A stretch of 64,000 nucleotides of DNA from Thermoleophilaceae bacterium (GTDB taxonomy: Bacteria > Actinomycetota > Thermoleophilia > Solirubrobacterales > JACPNS01), in contig JAEMSX010000014.1 in the NCBI GenBank assembly GCA_016462645.1, positions 1-64,000 of the forward strand. Direction: 5' to 3'. The position numbers and the translations under genes were made by a program. Shown here piece after piece: positions 9,532-18,116 of the stretch. Each line of letters starts with the position of its first letter. Positions within the stretch are counted from its first letter, which is position 1. Below the pieces are notes generated by a model. It was given only the letters and a program-made list of their open reading frames with translations, was not told the DNA's origin and did no database searches.

Positions 9532-10848
9532 TCATTGAGACGGGGTCGATGCGGGCAGCGACACGGTGAACGTCGAGCCGACACCGACCTCACTTTCGAC
9601 GTCGATCGTGCCAGCGTGGGCTCTGGTCAACTCGCGAGCGATTGCCAACCCGACCCCGGTGCCACCGGTCCCGCGCGACCGCGACGGGTCTGCGCGCCAA
9701 AATCGCTCGAAGACGTGAGCGGCTTCGTCCTCGCTCAATCCAATGCCTGTGTCAGACACAGCGATGAACACTTTGCCACCGGCCTGGTGAACATTGACTC
9801 GAACCTCCCCGGAGTCGGTGTAGCGCGATGCATTTGTCAGGAGGTTGTCGATTACCTGCGTCAAGCGCGATCGATCGGCGAGGACTATGGCTGGCGGTGC
9901 GATCTCTTCAATCACGGCCAAGCCCTGGCGGTCAAGGTCGGCGCGACGAATCGCGAGCCGTTCTCGTGCGAGCTCGCAGACATCAACCTGCATTTTGTTG
10001 AGCGTAAGACCCGGGCGTTGAGCGTCCGAGAATCGTTCGAGGTCCTCCATCAATTCCGCGAGTCGCTGAGCTTCAGCTCGCATTGCGTCGAGATTCGCCT
10101 GCTCGTCATCGATCACGTGATCCTGCGCGGCTTCAATCCGTGAGATCACCCCGGCAAGCGGAGTGCGAAGCTCATGTGCGACATCAGCGGCTGCTTCTCG
10201 TCGAAGCAACTCCTCTTGTTCAAGGGTCGACGCGAGTTCATCCAGCGCTTGACCGACCGCAGCAATCTCGTGCGGACCGCCTTCATCGACGCGCACATCC
10301 AGCTCACCATTTCGCAATCTTGTGGCGGCCGCAGCAATACGCCTCAGCGGTCGCGTCAGCGCGCTGGCGATAAGTGGCGCAGACAGGACTCCGAGCAGAA
10401 GTGCGAGCGCCGCTGCCAGCAGATGGAGTCGGTCCAGTCTGCTGGCCAACGACTGGTCTTCACGCATCACGAAGCCATTCGCTTCAGGCTCAAGAACGAC
10501 CGTGCCTACGCGCTGTCCGTCGACCCTGACCGCGCTGGTCGAGGCAGACGGTTTTGTCGAACCGGCGCTGGATTCAATCAGCGTCAGGCTGTAGCCACCG
10601 ATCGATGCGGCGTGCTCAAGCTCGGCGCGCGTCTGCGGTGTCCATTTGCCCTCGCGTGCGTAAAGCGCTGCGGCGACCTCGGCTGCATGCGTCGTCGCGG
10701 CAGTGGTGCGGGCTTCAGATGCCTGGTCGACGCGATTGTGCAGTCCAAGATTTGCAAGCACCGTCGATATCCCGACGGACGCAACTGCGACCGCCGCGAG
10801 CGCGATCGCGATCCGGGTGGTCAGGCCGGTACGCCTCCAGATACTCAC
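9532..10848 (-). CDS. Sensor histidine kinase (probable copper or envelope-stress sensor)
   Basis: 438 residues. There is a TM near 10-30, a ~100-residue extracytoplasmic sensor and a second TM near 140-165. A HAMP linker (LTRPLRRIAAAATRLRNGELDVRV) leads to a HisKA domain with the phosphoacceptor in AHELRTPLAG, and an HATPase domain with DNLLTNASRYT, DTGIGL and GTGVGLAIA. The GTG start overlaps the stop of the response regulator gene (GTGA), so the two are coupled. The pair stands divergently to the multicopper oxidase gene, hence the guess that it senses copper or oxidative stress outside the membrane; no ligand is visible in the sensor. Confidence 0.9.
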   Translation of the reverse strand: MSIWRRTGLTTRIAIALAAVAVASVGISTVLANLGLHNRVDQASEARTTAATTHAAEVAAALYAREGKWTPQTRAELEHAASIGGYSLTLIESSAGSTKPSASTSAVRVDGQRVGTVVLEPEANGFVMREDQSLASRLDRLHLLAAALALLLGVLSAPLIASALTRPLRRIAAAATRLRNGELDVRVDEGGPHEIAAVGQALDELASTLEQEELLRREAAADVAHELRTPLAGVISRIEAAQDHVIDDEQANLDAMRAEAQRLAELMEDLERFSDAQRPGLTLNKMQVDVCELARERLAIRRADLDRQGLAVIEEIAPPAIVLADRSRLTQVIDNLLTNASRYTDSGEVRVNVHQAGGKVFIAVSDTGIGLSEDEAAHVFERFWRADPSRSRGTGGTGVGLAIARELTRAHAGTIDVESEVGVGSTFTVSLPASTPSQ

Positions 10849-11543
10849 TCGCTCCGCACACCCAGTCGATAGCCGACGCCCGGGACGGTGATCACGTAAT
10901 GCGGCGCCGACGGATCTGACTCGATTTTGCGCCGGAGATTCTTCACGTGTGCGTCGATCGTGCGCTCGTAACCTTCGAACTCGTGGCCCTGGACGCGGTT
11001 GACCAGCTCGATTCGGGCGTAGGCGCGTCCGGGGTACTGCGCGATGGCCGACAGAAGCTTGTATTCGGACGGAGTCAGCGAGACCGGCTCACCTTCGACG
11101 CGAACCTCATGAAGGACGCTGTCGATCACCAGGCGCCCATCGTCAAAGCTCTGCACTTCCACGAGAGGCATTTCTGCCCCGGAGCTACGACGTAGGACAG
11201 CTTTTATGCGCGCCACCAGCTCGCGGGGGCTGAACGGCTTCACCACGTAGTCGTCGGCACCGACACCGAGCCCCGCGATGCGCTGCTCCTCTCCTGATTT
11301 GGCGGTGAGCATGATGATGGCCACGTCCGAGCGTTCTCGCAACTGCCGGCATATCTCCTCCCCGGATATATCCGGAAGCATGAGATCCAGCACAACCAGA
11401 TCCGGGCTCTTGCTCAATGCGATCTCCAACCCCTCGGCACCCCGGGTGGCCGAGTAGACGATGAAGCCTTCGCGCTCCAGGTAGGCGCGCACCACGTCAT
11501 GCACAGATGCTTCGTCGTCGACTATGAGGACTCGCTCGTTCAT
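10845..11543 (-). CDS. OmpR/PhoB-family response regulator
   Basis: 232 residues. The receiver domain has the acidic pair in VDDE, the phosphoacceptor in VVLDLMLPD, the Thr in MLTAK and Lys in VVKPF. A linker and a C-terminal winged helix (LTPSEYKLL...RTIDAHVKNLRRKI) follow. The start is the ATG of MNERVLIVDDE; upstream codons do not look like coding. It is cotranscribed with the sensor kinase. The divergent gap toward the multicopper oxidase holds TTCAC-type direct repeats spaced 9-13 nt, as expected for an OmpR-family dimer site. Confidence 0.92.
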   Translation of the reverse strand: MNERVLIVDDEASVHDVVRAYLEREGFIVYSATRGAEGLEIALSKSPDLVVLDLMLPDISGEEICRQLRERSDVAIIMLTAKSGEEQRIAGLGVGADDYVVKPFSPRELVARIKAVLRRSSGAEMPLVEVQSFDDGRLVIDSVLHEVRVEGEPVSLTPSEYKLLSAIAQYPGRAYARIELVNRVQGHEFEGYERTIDAHVKNLRRKIESDPSAPHYVITVPGVGYRLGVRSE

Positions 11544-11583
11544 CGCATTCACCCTAATGGCTGCCTTTCCGCCGCCACGCATA

Positions 11584-11621
11584 TTCACTGGATTCACGGC
11601 AAGCCTTCATCGAATCTTCAC
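11584..11621. promoter_or_regulatory. TTCAC direct repeats, candidate response-regulator boxes
   Basis: TTCA(C/T) half-sites occur at about 11584, 11593, 11606 and 11617 in the divergent interval between the response regulator and the multicopper oxidase. The CTTCAT/CTTCAC pair is spaced 11 nt, one helical turn, which is typical of OmpR/PhoB-family tandem sites. Binding by the adjacent regulator is inferred. Confidence 0.35.
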
Positions 11622-11689
11622 AGCGCTCGTCGACTCTGATTGTGCGCCGATCCCCTGCCGGTGTGCCGTCTACAGAAATGAAGAGTCGA

Positions 11690-12787
11690 ATGAACAACGA
11701 AACAGATCAGGTCAATCCCGTGTGGGCAATCTCGATAGCGGCGTTGTTGGTCGCGGTGATTGCGATCGCCATCGCAGGCGTCGCCATCGCGCGGGCCGGC
11801 GACTCCGGCGACAGCGGCGCGAGCGGCGGCATGGCGATGGGTTCGATGTCAGGCGGCTCGATGGAGCACATGTCGCCGCTTCCGATCGGCGGGATCAAAA
11901 GGGCCCCCTCTTCACAGGGAGGCACCCTGCTCAAGCCGACAGTTCAGAGCGGAGTTGCGGTCTACCGCCTAGACGCGCGGCCGGTCTGGTGGACGATCTT
12001 CGGCGGACAGCGCGTGAGCGCCTATGCATACAACGGCATCGTTCCGGGTCCGCAGATCCGCGTCAAGAACGGCCAACGGGTCCGCATCGAGTTCAAAAAC
12101 AATCTTCCCGAACCGACAACCGTGCACTGGCACGGCATCGGCGTTCCCAATTCGCAGGACGGTGTTCCCGGCGTCACGCAAAAGAACATCGAGCCGGGCA
12201 AGTCCTACACCTATGAGTTCACCGCGAAACCGGCCGGCGATCCGAACGGGGGCGGCACGTTCATGTACCACACGCACACCGACGAGGATCGGCAGATGCC
12301 GATGGGTCTTTACGGCACGCTGATCATCGATCCACCGAGCGGGGCGAAGCACTACTCGGTGGATAAGACCTTGGTCTTTTCGGAGTGGTCATCGGACCCC
12401 AGCACCGGCAGGTCGCGCGGAGTGATGCAGATGGAGGGGATGTTCCCGAACTTCTTCACGATCAACGGCAAGAGCTTCCCTGACACCGCGCCGGTGAATG
12501 TCCAGCCCGGCAAGAAGGTGCTCTTTCGCCTGGTCAATGCCGGTCAGTTCGCCCACCCGATCCATCTGCACGGAACAAGTTTTCGCGTGATCGCAAAAGA
12601 CGGCCATGCAGTACCGAAGGCGGCGATCGAGCGACGGGACACTCTCACGCTCGAAAGCGGCGAGCGCGCGGATATCGAATTCACCGAGCCACCCGGCAAG
12701 TGGATTCTCCACTGCCACATCGGGCACCACCTGACCAATGACGGCGATGGCCCAGGCGGCCTCCTGATGATCGTCAACTCGAAATAA
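11690..12787 (+). CDS. Membrane-anchored multicopper oxidase (copper oxidase/laccase-like)
   Basis: About 365 residues. An N-terminal TM anchor (10-32) is followed by a Met/Gly/Ser-rich linker with MAMGSMSGGSMEHM and two cupredoxin domains. Copper ligands are visible as TVHWHG and YHTHTDED in the first half, and HPIHLHG plus HCHIGHHL in the second. It should oxidise Cu(I) or phenolics outside the membrane. It is short for a three-domain oxidase, so a two-domain type is likely. Start chosen at MNNET because of GAAGAG just upstream; MKSR four codons earlier is possible. Downstream genes encode a Met-rich peptide and a copper chaperone, supporting copper detoxification. Confidence 0.9.
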   Translation: MNNETDQVNPVWAISIAALLVAVIAIAIAGVAIARAGDSGDSGASGGMAMGSMSGGSMEHMSPLPIGGIKRAPSSQGGTLLKPTVQSGVAVYRLDARPVWWTIFGGQRVSAYAYNGIVPGPQIRVKNGQRVRIEFKNNLPEPTTVHWHGIGVPNSQDGVPGVTQKNIEPGKSYTYEFTAKPAGDPNGGGTFMYHTHTDEDRQMPMGLYGTLIIDPPSGAKHYSVDKTLVFSEWSSDPSTGRSRGVMQMEGMFPNFFTINGKSFPDTAPVNVQPGKKVLFRLVNAGQFAHPIHLHGTSFRVIAKDGHAVPKAAIERRDTLTLESGERADIEFTEPPGKWILHCHIGHHLTNDGDGPGGLLMIVNSK

Positions 12788-12826
12788 ACCAACCGCTGAG
12801 AAATCAGTGACTAGGAGAAAAGACAA

Positions 12827-13045
12827 ATGTCCAAGAAATCCCTGACAATCCTGCTGGTGGCCGTTGTGCTGGTCGCCGGAGCGACGGCCGCAATCGCAGC
12901 CGTGCTCACATCCGGCGGCAACAACGACTCTTCCGCAAATCATATGATGACCAACGGGCAGCAGATGAACGGTCAGATGAAATCCGGTTCGACCCACTCG
13001 ATGTCCGACGGCTCGATGATGAACGGCGATTCGATGGGCCACTGA
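12827..13045 (+). CDS. Met/His-rich secreted or anchored peptide, probable copper binder
   Basis: 72 residues: a KKS n-region, a hydrophobic helix (about 7-27), then a polar region dense in Met, His, Ser, Asn and Gly, with repeated MM, QM and SM and an ending DSMGH. This resembles small periplasmic copper-binding peptides that store or deliver Cu(I) by Met clusters. A good ribosome site (AGGAGAAAAG) precedes the ATG. It sits between the multicopper oxidase and the CopZ-like gene. No named family recognised. Confidence 0.7.
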   Translation: MSKKSLTILLVAVVLVAGATAAIAAVLTSGGNNDSSANHMMTNGQQMNGQMKSGSTHSMSDGSMMNGDSMGH

Positions 13046-13101
13046 TCAGGCGGGCGCACCATCATTCTGACCAACACCCACTCCTCCAAGGAGGAAAACA
13101 T

Positions 13102-13314
13102 ATGAGCAAGACCACAGATCAAATGACCTACTCCGTTCCCGGCATGAGCTGCGGGCATTGTCGTGCCTCAGTCACGACCGAAGTCGAAAAGGTGGCCGGC
13201 GTCACGACCGTTGACGTCGACCTGGATGCGAAGCGCGTCAGCGTTACGGGCGATCAGCTCGACGACGACGCGATTCGCGCGGCGATCGAAGCGGCTGGAT
13301 ACGACGTCGCATAG
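13102..13314 (+). CDS. copZ: Heavy-metal-associated (HMA) copper chaperone, CopZ-like
   Basis: 70 residues forming one HMA ferredoxin-like domain with the metal site GMSCGHC at about residues 14-20, then the typical TTEVEKVAGVTTVDVDLDAK strand-helix order. It should carry Cu(I) in the cytosol to the exporter ATPase, whose own N-terminal domain has lost the CxxC pair. A very strong ribosome site (AAGGAGG) precedes the ATG. Copper is inferred from the motif and neighbours. Confidence 0.92.
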   Translation: MSKTTDQMTYSVPGMSCGHCRASVTTEVEKVAGVTTVDVDLDAKRVSVTGDQLDDDAIRAAIEAAGYDVA

Positions 13315-13329
13315 CTGCGGCGTCCAACG

Positions 13330-13823
13330 ACTCGATCAAGCGGACGATGATGAAGATCATCGTGGGGATGCTCGCGGCCGACGGCGGCTAAGTCACGAAG
13401 CCGACAAAATTCGGTTACTGCCCGCAGCAGACGATGCCGTAGGACAAGCTCACCGTCGACGAGCACTTTCAGTTGTTCGCTTCGGCGTACGGACTCTCCG
13501 AGCGTGCCCAGGATGAAGCCGCCAAGCACTTGCTGGATGAACTCAACTTCGACCATTACCGCGCTGAGCGCGCGGAAACACTCTCAGGCGGGACGCGTCA
13601 GAAGCTCAACCTCGCGCTATCGCTCATGCACGATCCTCAACTGCTTCTGCTCGACGAGCCGTATTCCGGCTTCGACTGGGAGACCTACGAGAAGTTCTGG
13701 GAGATGAGCGAGCGAAGGCGAGTGCAGGGAATGGGCATCTTGATCATCAGCCATCTGCTGATCGAGCGCGGGCGATTCGACACGATCTACGAGCTCGATC
13801 ATGGGAAGAGCGTCGCAACGTGA
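13330..13823 (+). pseudogene. Decayed ABC exporter ATPase
   Basis: One continuous frame encodes an ABC ATPase but is broken. The N-terminal part including the Walker A loop is missing or degraded: the frame begins near TMMKIIVGMLAADGG where GKTT should precede. In-frame stops follow at 13389 (TAA) and 13440 (TAG). After these come the intact-looking LSGGTRQKLNLAL signature, the LLLLDEPYSGFDW Walker B region and the switch His in ISH. It is coupled to two broken permease genes. The damage in all three genes argues for real decay rather than sequencing error, though one lane of bad sequence cannot be excluded. Confidence 0.8.
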
Positions 13824-14370
13824 TGGCTGTCCGCCTCTTCGCCGTCGAACAATTGCGCAACCGCTTCACGACCGCACTGCTGGTCCTGGTGCCGTTTCTG
13901 TTCATTCTTGCGGCGTCGAATGCCCTTTCGGATTTCGCAGACGCGCTTGGCGGGAGCCTCGCCGGCGACGCCGCGACGGCGGTGGGCGCAGGCTGGGCGG
14001 CGGCATTCGTTTCCGGCACGGTCGGCTACTTCCAGGCATCCTCGTCGCGCGGCGCCGATCTCCGACTCGCCCTCGCGGGGCGCGGGGCGCGGGGCGACGC
14101 GACTTGCGCTCGATCGTATCGACCGGGCTACCGGCCCTCGAGGGTTCGCTGGTCGTGACCTTTGTCTTCCTACTCGACGTATTCGCCGGTCCAGCGATGT
14201 CAGGTGATGCTCCGCCGTGGGCGGTGTCGAAATACGCTACGAACTTGATGATCGGCGCGGCGCGCGGCGCGGACGGTTCTGGGTCGCAGTGGCGCGGCGC
14301 TGGGCTGGTGGCGCTCATCTCGCTCACGGCCGCGTTTGTGGCATTCAGTCTTTCGGCGAGGCGAAAGTGA
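13820..14370 (+). pseudogene. Frameshifted ABC exporter permease (first)
   Basis: The first half (MAVRLFAVEQLRNRFTTALLVLVPFLFILAAS) is in one frame. Near 14080-14100 the frame is lost in a run of GGGGCGC repeats, and the continuation (LPALEGSLVVTFVFLLDVFAGPAMSG) is in another frame to 14370. Hydrophobic segments on both sides resemble an ABC-2-type permease. Replication slippage in the GGGGCGC repeat is the simplest cause. It overlaps the decayed ATPase (ATGA style) and the second permease (GTGA). Confidence 0.7.
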
Positions 14371-15064
14371 CTAGCGCCGGTCGCATTGGCGTGTCCTTCC
14401 GTCTCTACATGCGAGAGCCCGGACGGAGGCCTCTGGTCATCGCGCTCATTGTGCTTTTGCCGTTTTTCTTCATCACACGGGCGATCGCGGCAACCGAGAC
14501 GACACCACGAACACTGTCGCCCTCATTTCTGGCCTCGCCGGCGCTTCAATGGCTCGGTCCTCGCTTCAATCAGACCAACGACTCGTGGTCGGCGGGTTCA
14601 CGGTAAGAGAAGCGCTCGTGCCGCGATTCCTGTCGCTTGCGGCAATCGCCGCGATTGCGACGACCGTTTCCATGGGCGTCACCGCTCTCAGCTTCGATCC
14701 GCAATCGTGGCCGGCGTTCGTCGTCGGGAACTTGCTAGTCGCCGCGATCTATGGGCTGATCGGCGTGCTGGCCGGGGCAATCTTCGGCCAGCTGGGAGCG
14801 ACCTATTTCGTGCTTTTTCTCGCGATGCTCGGGATGGGCATCTTGCAGAATCCGATGTTCGGCGATGAAAGCCCCCACGGCCTCGCGGTGTTGATGCCGG
14901 AATACGGCGCGGCGCGCGTGGTTGTCGACGGAGCATTTGGCGGCGGGTTCTCCGCGTGGGGAGCTGGCGCGTTTGCACTCGTCTGGGTCGCCTCACTGGG
15001 CTTCGCAGTCATGCTCACGCTTGGCCGCTCGCTCGGCCTACGACGCGTGAGTCCGCCCGCATAA
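14367..15064 (+). pseudogene. Frameshifted ABC exporter permease (second)
   Basis: A GTG overlapping the previous stop begins a frame with RLYMREPGRRPLVIALIVLLPFFF that ends at 14606. A second frame, open from about 14549, continues with TVREALVPRFLSLAAIAAIATTVSMGV and several more TM helices to 15064. Together they make one ABC-2-like permease split by a frameshift near 14580-14600. With the other two genes it forms a dead exporter operon; the original substrate is unknown. Confidence 0.7.
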
Positions 15065-15163
15065 ACAGAAGCGCTTCTCCGGGCTCGCGCTGAAGCGCCG
15101 GCATGTTTGCAGCTCTCGTGAAGCCGAAGACTGCGACCCGAAGCGCGAGCGACGGTCCGTCGC

Positions 15164-15559
15164 CTACGCAATTCGTTCTGCCACCCAGTCGCGAAAGTCC
15201 TCGACCGAAAGTTCACTAGCTGCGAGCGCACGGATCACTCGATCGGTTTCCTCGGGATCACCAGGAGCACGATTCCACTCGCGATCATTTCTCTCAGCAA
15301 ACTCAATCATCGAGAGAAACGCCGCTCTTTTATTTCCATCCGGAAGTGGGTGGTTCTTCACGAGGTGGAAGCCGAGGACCGCCACCTTCATCTCGAACTC
15401 GGGGTAGGCATCTTGATCGCCGAGTCCTCCAGCCGGTGCCGCGAGCGCTGATTCGGCAAGCCCGATCCTTTCGAGACGCGCAAGATCCTCCGCCGGCGTC
15501 TTCAGCACCGCCTGGGCGATGAGAAGAAAGTCGACCAAATCGAGGTATTGAACCTCCAA
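15164..15559 (-). CDS. doc: Doc/Fic-type toxin (death-on-curing family)
   Basis: 131 residues, all-helical, with the core motif HPLPDGNKR at about residues 70-78, the Doc form of the Fic active site. Doc toxins phosphorylate EF-Tu and block translation. The length matches stand-alone Doc proteins. Directly upstream on the same strand, three nt away, is a ribbon-helix-helix antitoxin gene, the usual arrangement. The pair lies just left of an att-like tRNA fragment at 16261, consistent with an addiction module of an older element. Assignment is firm; activity is untested. Confidence 0.88.
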   Translation of the reverse strand: MEVQYLDLVDFLLIAQAVLKTPAEDLARLERIGLAESALAAPAGGLGDQDAYPEFEMKVAVLGFHLVKNHPLPDGNKRAAFLSMIEFAERNDREWNRAPGDPEETDRVIRALAASELSVEDFRDWVAERIA

Positions 15560-15562
15560 GAC

Positions 15563-15778
15563 TTAGCGGGCGAGTCGCTCAAGGATGTCGTTGTTCGCCT
15601 CGATCGACCGCTTCAGTCGGGCCTTGAACTCGGCATCCTTGCGCCGCGCCGCAATGTGGGCGTCGATCGCATCGCGGACGAACTTGGAAACTGGGATGTC
15701 CTCGACGCCAGCAATCGCCTCGACCTCGGCGGCCTGGTCGGCCGGTAGACGAAGAGTCATCGACTTTATGTTGCTCAC
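15563..15778 (-). CDS. Ribbon-helix-helix antitoxin of the Doc module
   Basis: 71 residues. SNIKSMTLRLPADQAAEVEA is a ribbon-helix-helix N-terminus, followed by VEDIPVSKFVRDAIDAHIAAR and a helical tail that would cover the toxin. The GTG start is chosen because AAAGGAG lies six nt upstream; an ATG eleven codons earlier lacks a ribosome site. It probably represses its own promoter and neutralises the adjacent Doc protein. Confidence 0.82.
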   Translation of the reverse strand: MSNIKSMTLRLPADQAAEVEAIAGVEDIPVSKFVRDAIDAHIAARRKDAEFKARLKRSIEANNDILERLAR

Positions 15779-16260
15779 TTTGCGGCTCCTTTTCCAAAGA
15801 GTGATTGACACCTTGATACCACGATACCAATATATCGGTTCTCACGATGAAATCCTTTAGGAGGCGAATTCGAGTGGAGAAATCCGGGCGGGGTCTTGGG
15901 TCCCCTTAGACACATGCATGGCGTGGGTTTTTCGCTGCACGTGCGCGCGAAATGTTGGCCACGGTAGTGCCGAGAAACAGGGCAAGGCAGAGGGCCCGCC
16001 ACTCCGACACACGCGGTTCTGGGGACTTCCCGATCGTCTCGATGCGGGCCTCCCTGGACCCCTTATTTTTTTGAGAAGGGGCCTCCTCACTCCGCGAACA
16101 TTGGCCGCACGTTTTTGGCTTACCTATCGCAAATCCGAAAATCCGAACTGCCCAAAAAGTCGGGGATACACGTGTTCTCGCGAACCTGATGTTCGCGAAA
16201 CGTGGCGAAAGACCAGATCGCTTCTTCAAATAAGTCGGCACAATCCCGCACCAACAGTGA
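15779..16260. other. Non-coding element-end region with hairpins
   Basis: About 480 nt without a credible gene. It contains a CCCCTT/AAGGGG hairpin (16059-16081) and a longer imperfect inverted repeat (16169-16204) with TCGCGAAC/GTTCGCGA arms and CACGT/ACGTG outer arms. It leads into CCCGCA a few nt before the tRNA fragment at 16261. The same CCCCTT...GAGAAGGGG hairpin occurs before the att copy at 27320. I read this as the worn integrase-side end of an older element. Confidence 0.5.
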
Positions 16261-16302
16261 AGCCCTCTTCCGGACTCGAACCGGAGACCCCTTCCTTACC
16301 AT
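16261..16302 (-). repeat. tRNA-Thr 3'-half fragment, att copy 1
   Basis: 42 nt identical to 59456-59497 of the intact tRNA-Thr(GGT), running from the discriminator base through the T arm into the anticodon loop. The rest of the tRNA is absent. A tRNA 3' fragment at this position is the expected displaced attachment core of an element inserted by a tyrosine integrase. Confidence 0.9.
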
Positions 16303-16425
16303 CCGGCCTGAGGTGTCTAAAGGGTCTTCTTGAGTCTGGTTTAGGGCTTAGGTATGCGGTTTCTGTTTGTCACGATTGTCTCGATCGGACTCGTTTTGAA
16401 TGATTGGGTTCGGGTTTTGTTCGCC
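16303..16425. repeat. Element-end sequence L, copy 1
   Basis: A 123-nt segment directly after att copy 1. It is strongly similar, at equal length, to 27362-27484, and more weakly to 48833-48954 and 52209-52319. Shared blocks include GAGGTGTCTAAA, GGGCTTAGGTATGCGG, CACGATTGTCTCGAT and GTTTTGTTCGCC. Probably the distal attP arm of the element family. No coding potential seen. Confidence 0.8.
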
Positions 16426-16496
16426 AGATCGGCACCCTTCCCAGTCAACACGCAACTTGGAATCGCCACGTCTTGAACGACGCTCACCGTCGCTCT

Positions 16497-17003
16497 CTAA
16501 CGGGCGCTTCCAGCGTCCTTCCACGAATACCAAGCCTCCGGCAACTCACTCCCGCCGGCCTCAAAATGTTCGACCGGCACTTCAATGAAAAGCGCGTGGC
16601 AGTCCGCGATCACAGTTTCCCTATCGCTCACCCGCCCAGCGAGGTAGAGCTTGCGACCGTCGATCCGCTCACACCAGGCTTCGATATCCAATTCGCGGCC
16701 CAGAAGGGCCGGTGATCGAAAATCCACTGTCAGGCTGGCAGTAACCGCTGGCCGTCGAAGAATCAACAGCATTGTGCCCAGCGAATCGTCGAGAACTGTG
16801 GCGATCGCTCCCCCGTGGGCGATGCCGGGCGCCCCTTCCTGACGACGATCGAGGCAAACCTTTCCCTTGATTCGCTCGCCGTCGATGCGCAGCTTCAATC
16901 CCATGCCGGCAGGGTTTTCCGGTCCGCAGCCCAAGCAGTGAGCGTGATGAGGCGGAAGAGTTCCGTCCTCGAGCGGCGTCACGGGCCAGTCTTCGGGCTT
17001 CAC
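16497..17003 (-). CDS. Hotdog-fold thioesterase (PaaI-like)
   Basis: 168 residues with the hotdog pattern. CLGCGPENPAGMGLKLRI is a common opening of this subfamily, then GIAHGGAIATVLDDSLG (the helix holding the catalytic region) and SLTVDFRSPALLG. It would hydrolyse an acyl-CoA or other acyl thioester. The GTG start overlaps the stop of the BtrH-like gene (GTGA), so the two are coupled. On the same island layer are AlkB and P450, so fatty acyl products are plausible substrates, but that is inference. Confidence 0.82.
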   Translation of the reverse strand: MKPEDWPVTPLEDGTLPPHHAHCLGCGPENPAGMGLKLRIDGERIKGKVCLDRRQEGAPGIAHGGAIATVLDDSLGTMLLILRRPAVTASLTVDFRSPALLGRELDIEAWCERIDGRKLYLAGRVSDRETVIADCHALFIEVPVEHFEAGGSELPEAWYSWKDAGSAR

Positions 17004-18034
17004 AGCAGATCCTCCATAAGGCTGGTCATCGCAACAACACCCTCTCTCTCGAGGCGGGCGATGTCGCGAACAACCGGACGCCCCGATTCGTGGTCAGCAG
17101 CCTCAGCGCATTTCGCAAGCGTCACCCACGCGTCGGCCAGTTCTTCATATTTTTCGCCGACGCGGACAAGCGCGGGCTCCTCGAGCAGGTCGCCAAGATC
17201 AAGCAGATACTGCGCGTGAAGCGAACGAAACATGGCGCCGCCGGTTCCGGCCTTCACGATAAATACGCGTAGCCCCGCGAGTGCATCAGGAAGAGTCGAG
17301 CCGAACAACTGCGGCCAATCTTCATACGCGGTCGCGAAGTAATCGACGCCATCCAGCCCTGACGCCCCTTGCATGCCGGCAAGGGCTTCCCCACCCCCGC
17401 TCATGTTCTCGATCGCGCGTTCAATCGCTGCTCTCCCGGATTCCCGCGGGTCTCTCAGCTCGTCGGGCCATTCATAGACGAACATCGTGTGGTCGTTCGG
17501 ACCAGGAAATGACTCGGAACTCCGCGCCCTCGCAAGTCCCGCAAGGCTGCAGGTTTGGATTTCGTCCCGGTCATTGTCCGCAACGAAGGCCACGCCAGCT
17601 GATTCGTCGTAGCCGACAACGACGATGTCGTGGCGCGTGTTGTGCATTCGGACGTTGAGGTAGTCGAGGTGCTTGATGTCGGCCCAGACCATCGTCGGAC
17701 GGCCGGCGTCAAGCTCATCACGCAAGATTTCCCAGCCTTTCGTAGGCTCGCTGGCTTCGCGGACCGTGAGTTCGATGCCCATGTGCGCCGCGAAATCGCG
17801 CTCCATATCTGCCGTTCGCCCGACCAGGTAGATCGGCGGAGTGATGTTCTGAACCTCAACGTAGAGGAATCCCAGTCCGCCCCCCAGGCCGAAAACCGTC
17901 CCCTCGCTCAAAGGTCCGGCGCCGTAGTCGAGCCCGCGATGCTCCAAGAGATCGCGCAGTGCCCCGGATCCGCAATGCCCTGCCTTCCGGTGCGGAAACG
18001 ACTCGACCTGCGGAAATTGTTGGAGCGTGGACAT
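17000..18034 (-). CDS. BtrH-like papain-fold protein (butirosin biosynthesis H N-domain family)
   Basis: 344 residues. The opening RKAGHCGSGALRDLLEHRGLDYG places Cys in a GHCGSGALRDLL motif; MHNTRHDIVVVGYDE and FVADNDRDE follow. These match the BtrH N-terminal/DUF4872 type of peptidase-like acyltransferase, where Cys and His form the active site. The C-terminal half is helical. BtrH transfers acyl chains from carrier protein in butirosin synthesis; here the substrate is unknown. Coupled to a thioesterase gene and divergent to a TetR gene with a palindrome between, so likely controlled by that repressor. Confidence 0.75.
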   Translation of the reverse strand: MSTLQQFPQVESFPHRKAGHCGSGALRDLLEHRGLDYGAGPLSEGTVFGLGGGLGFLYVEVQNITPPIYLVGRTADMERDFAAHMGIELTVREASEPTKGWEILRDELDAGRPTMVWADIKHLDYLNVRMHNTRHDIVVVGYDESAGVAFVADNDRDEIQTCSLAGLARARSSESFPGPNDHTMFVYEWPDELRDPRESGRAAIERAIENMSGGGEALAGMQGASGLDGVDYFATAYEDWPQLFGSTLPDALAGLRVFIVKAGTGGAMFRSLHAQYLLDLGDLLEEPALVRVGEKYEELADAWVTLAKCAEAADHESGRPVVRDIARLEREGVVAMTSLMEDLL

Positions 18035-18058
18035 CCATCGCCGAGAGTAGCCGAGCTA

Positions 18059-18074
18059 TTCACCAAATGGTGAA
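18059..18074. promoter_or_regulatory. TetR operator candidate, TTCACCAAATGGTGAA
   Basis: Perfect 7-bp arms TTCACCA/TGGTGAA around AA, placed between the divergent BtrH-like gene (start 18034) and the TetR gene (start 18117). This is the standard position for a TetR autoregulatory operator controlling both genes. Confidence 0.6.
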
Positions 18075-18116
18075 CCCGCTCGTTTCTGCGCGCGTTTTCA
18101 CTGTACGGTTGAGCAC

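Noticed and set aside
13473-13823. Intact ABC ATPase gene starting at the ATG at 13473
   Set aside because: The frame continues upstream through two stops into a degraded Walker A region. A protein from 13473 would lack the ATP-binding loop, so it is called part of a pseudogene.
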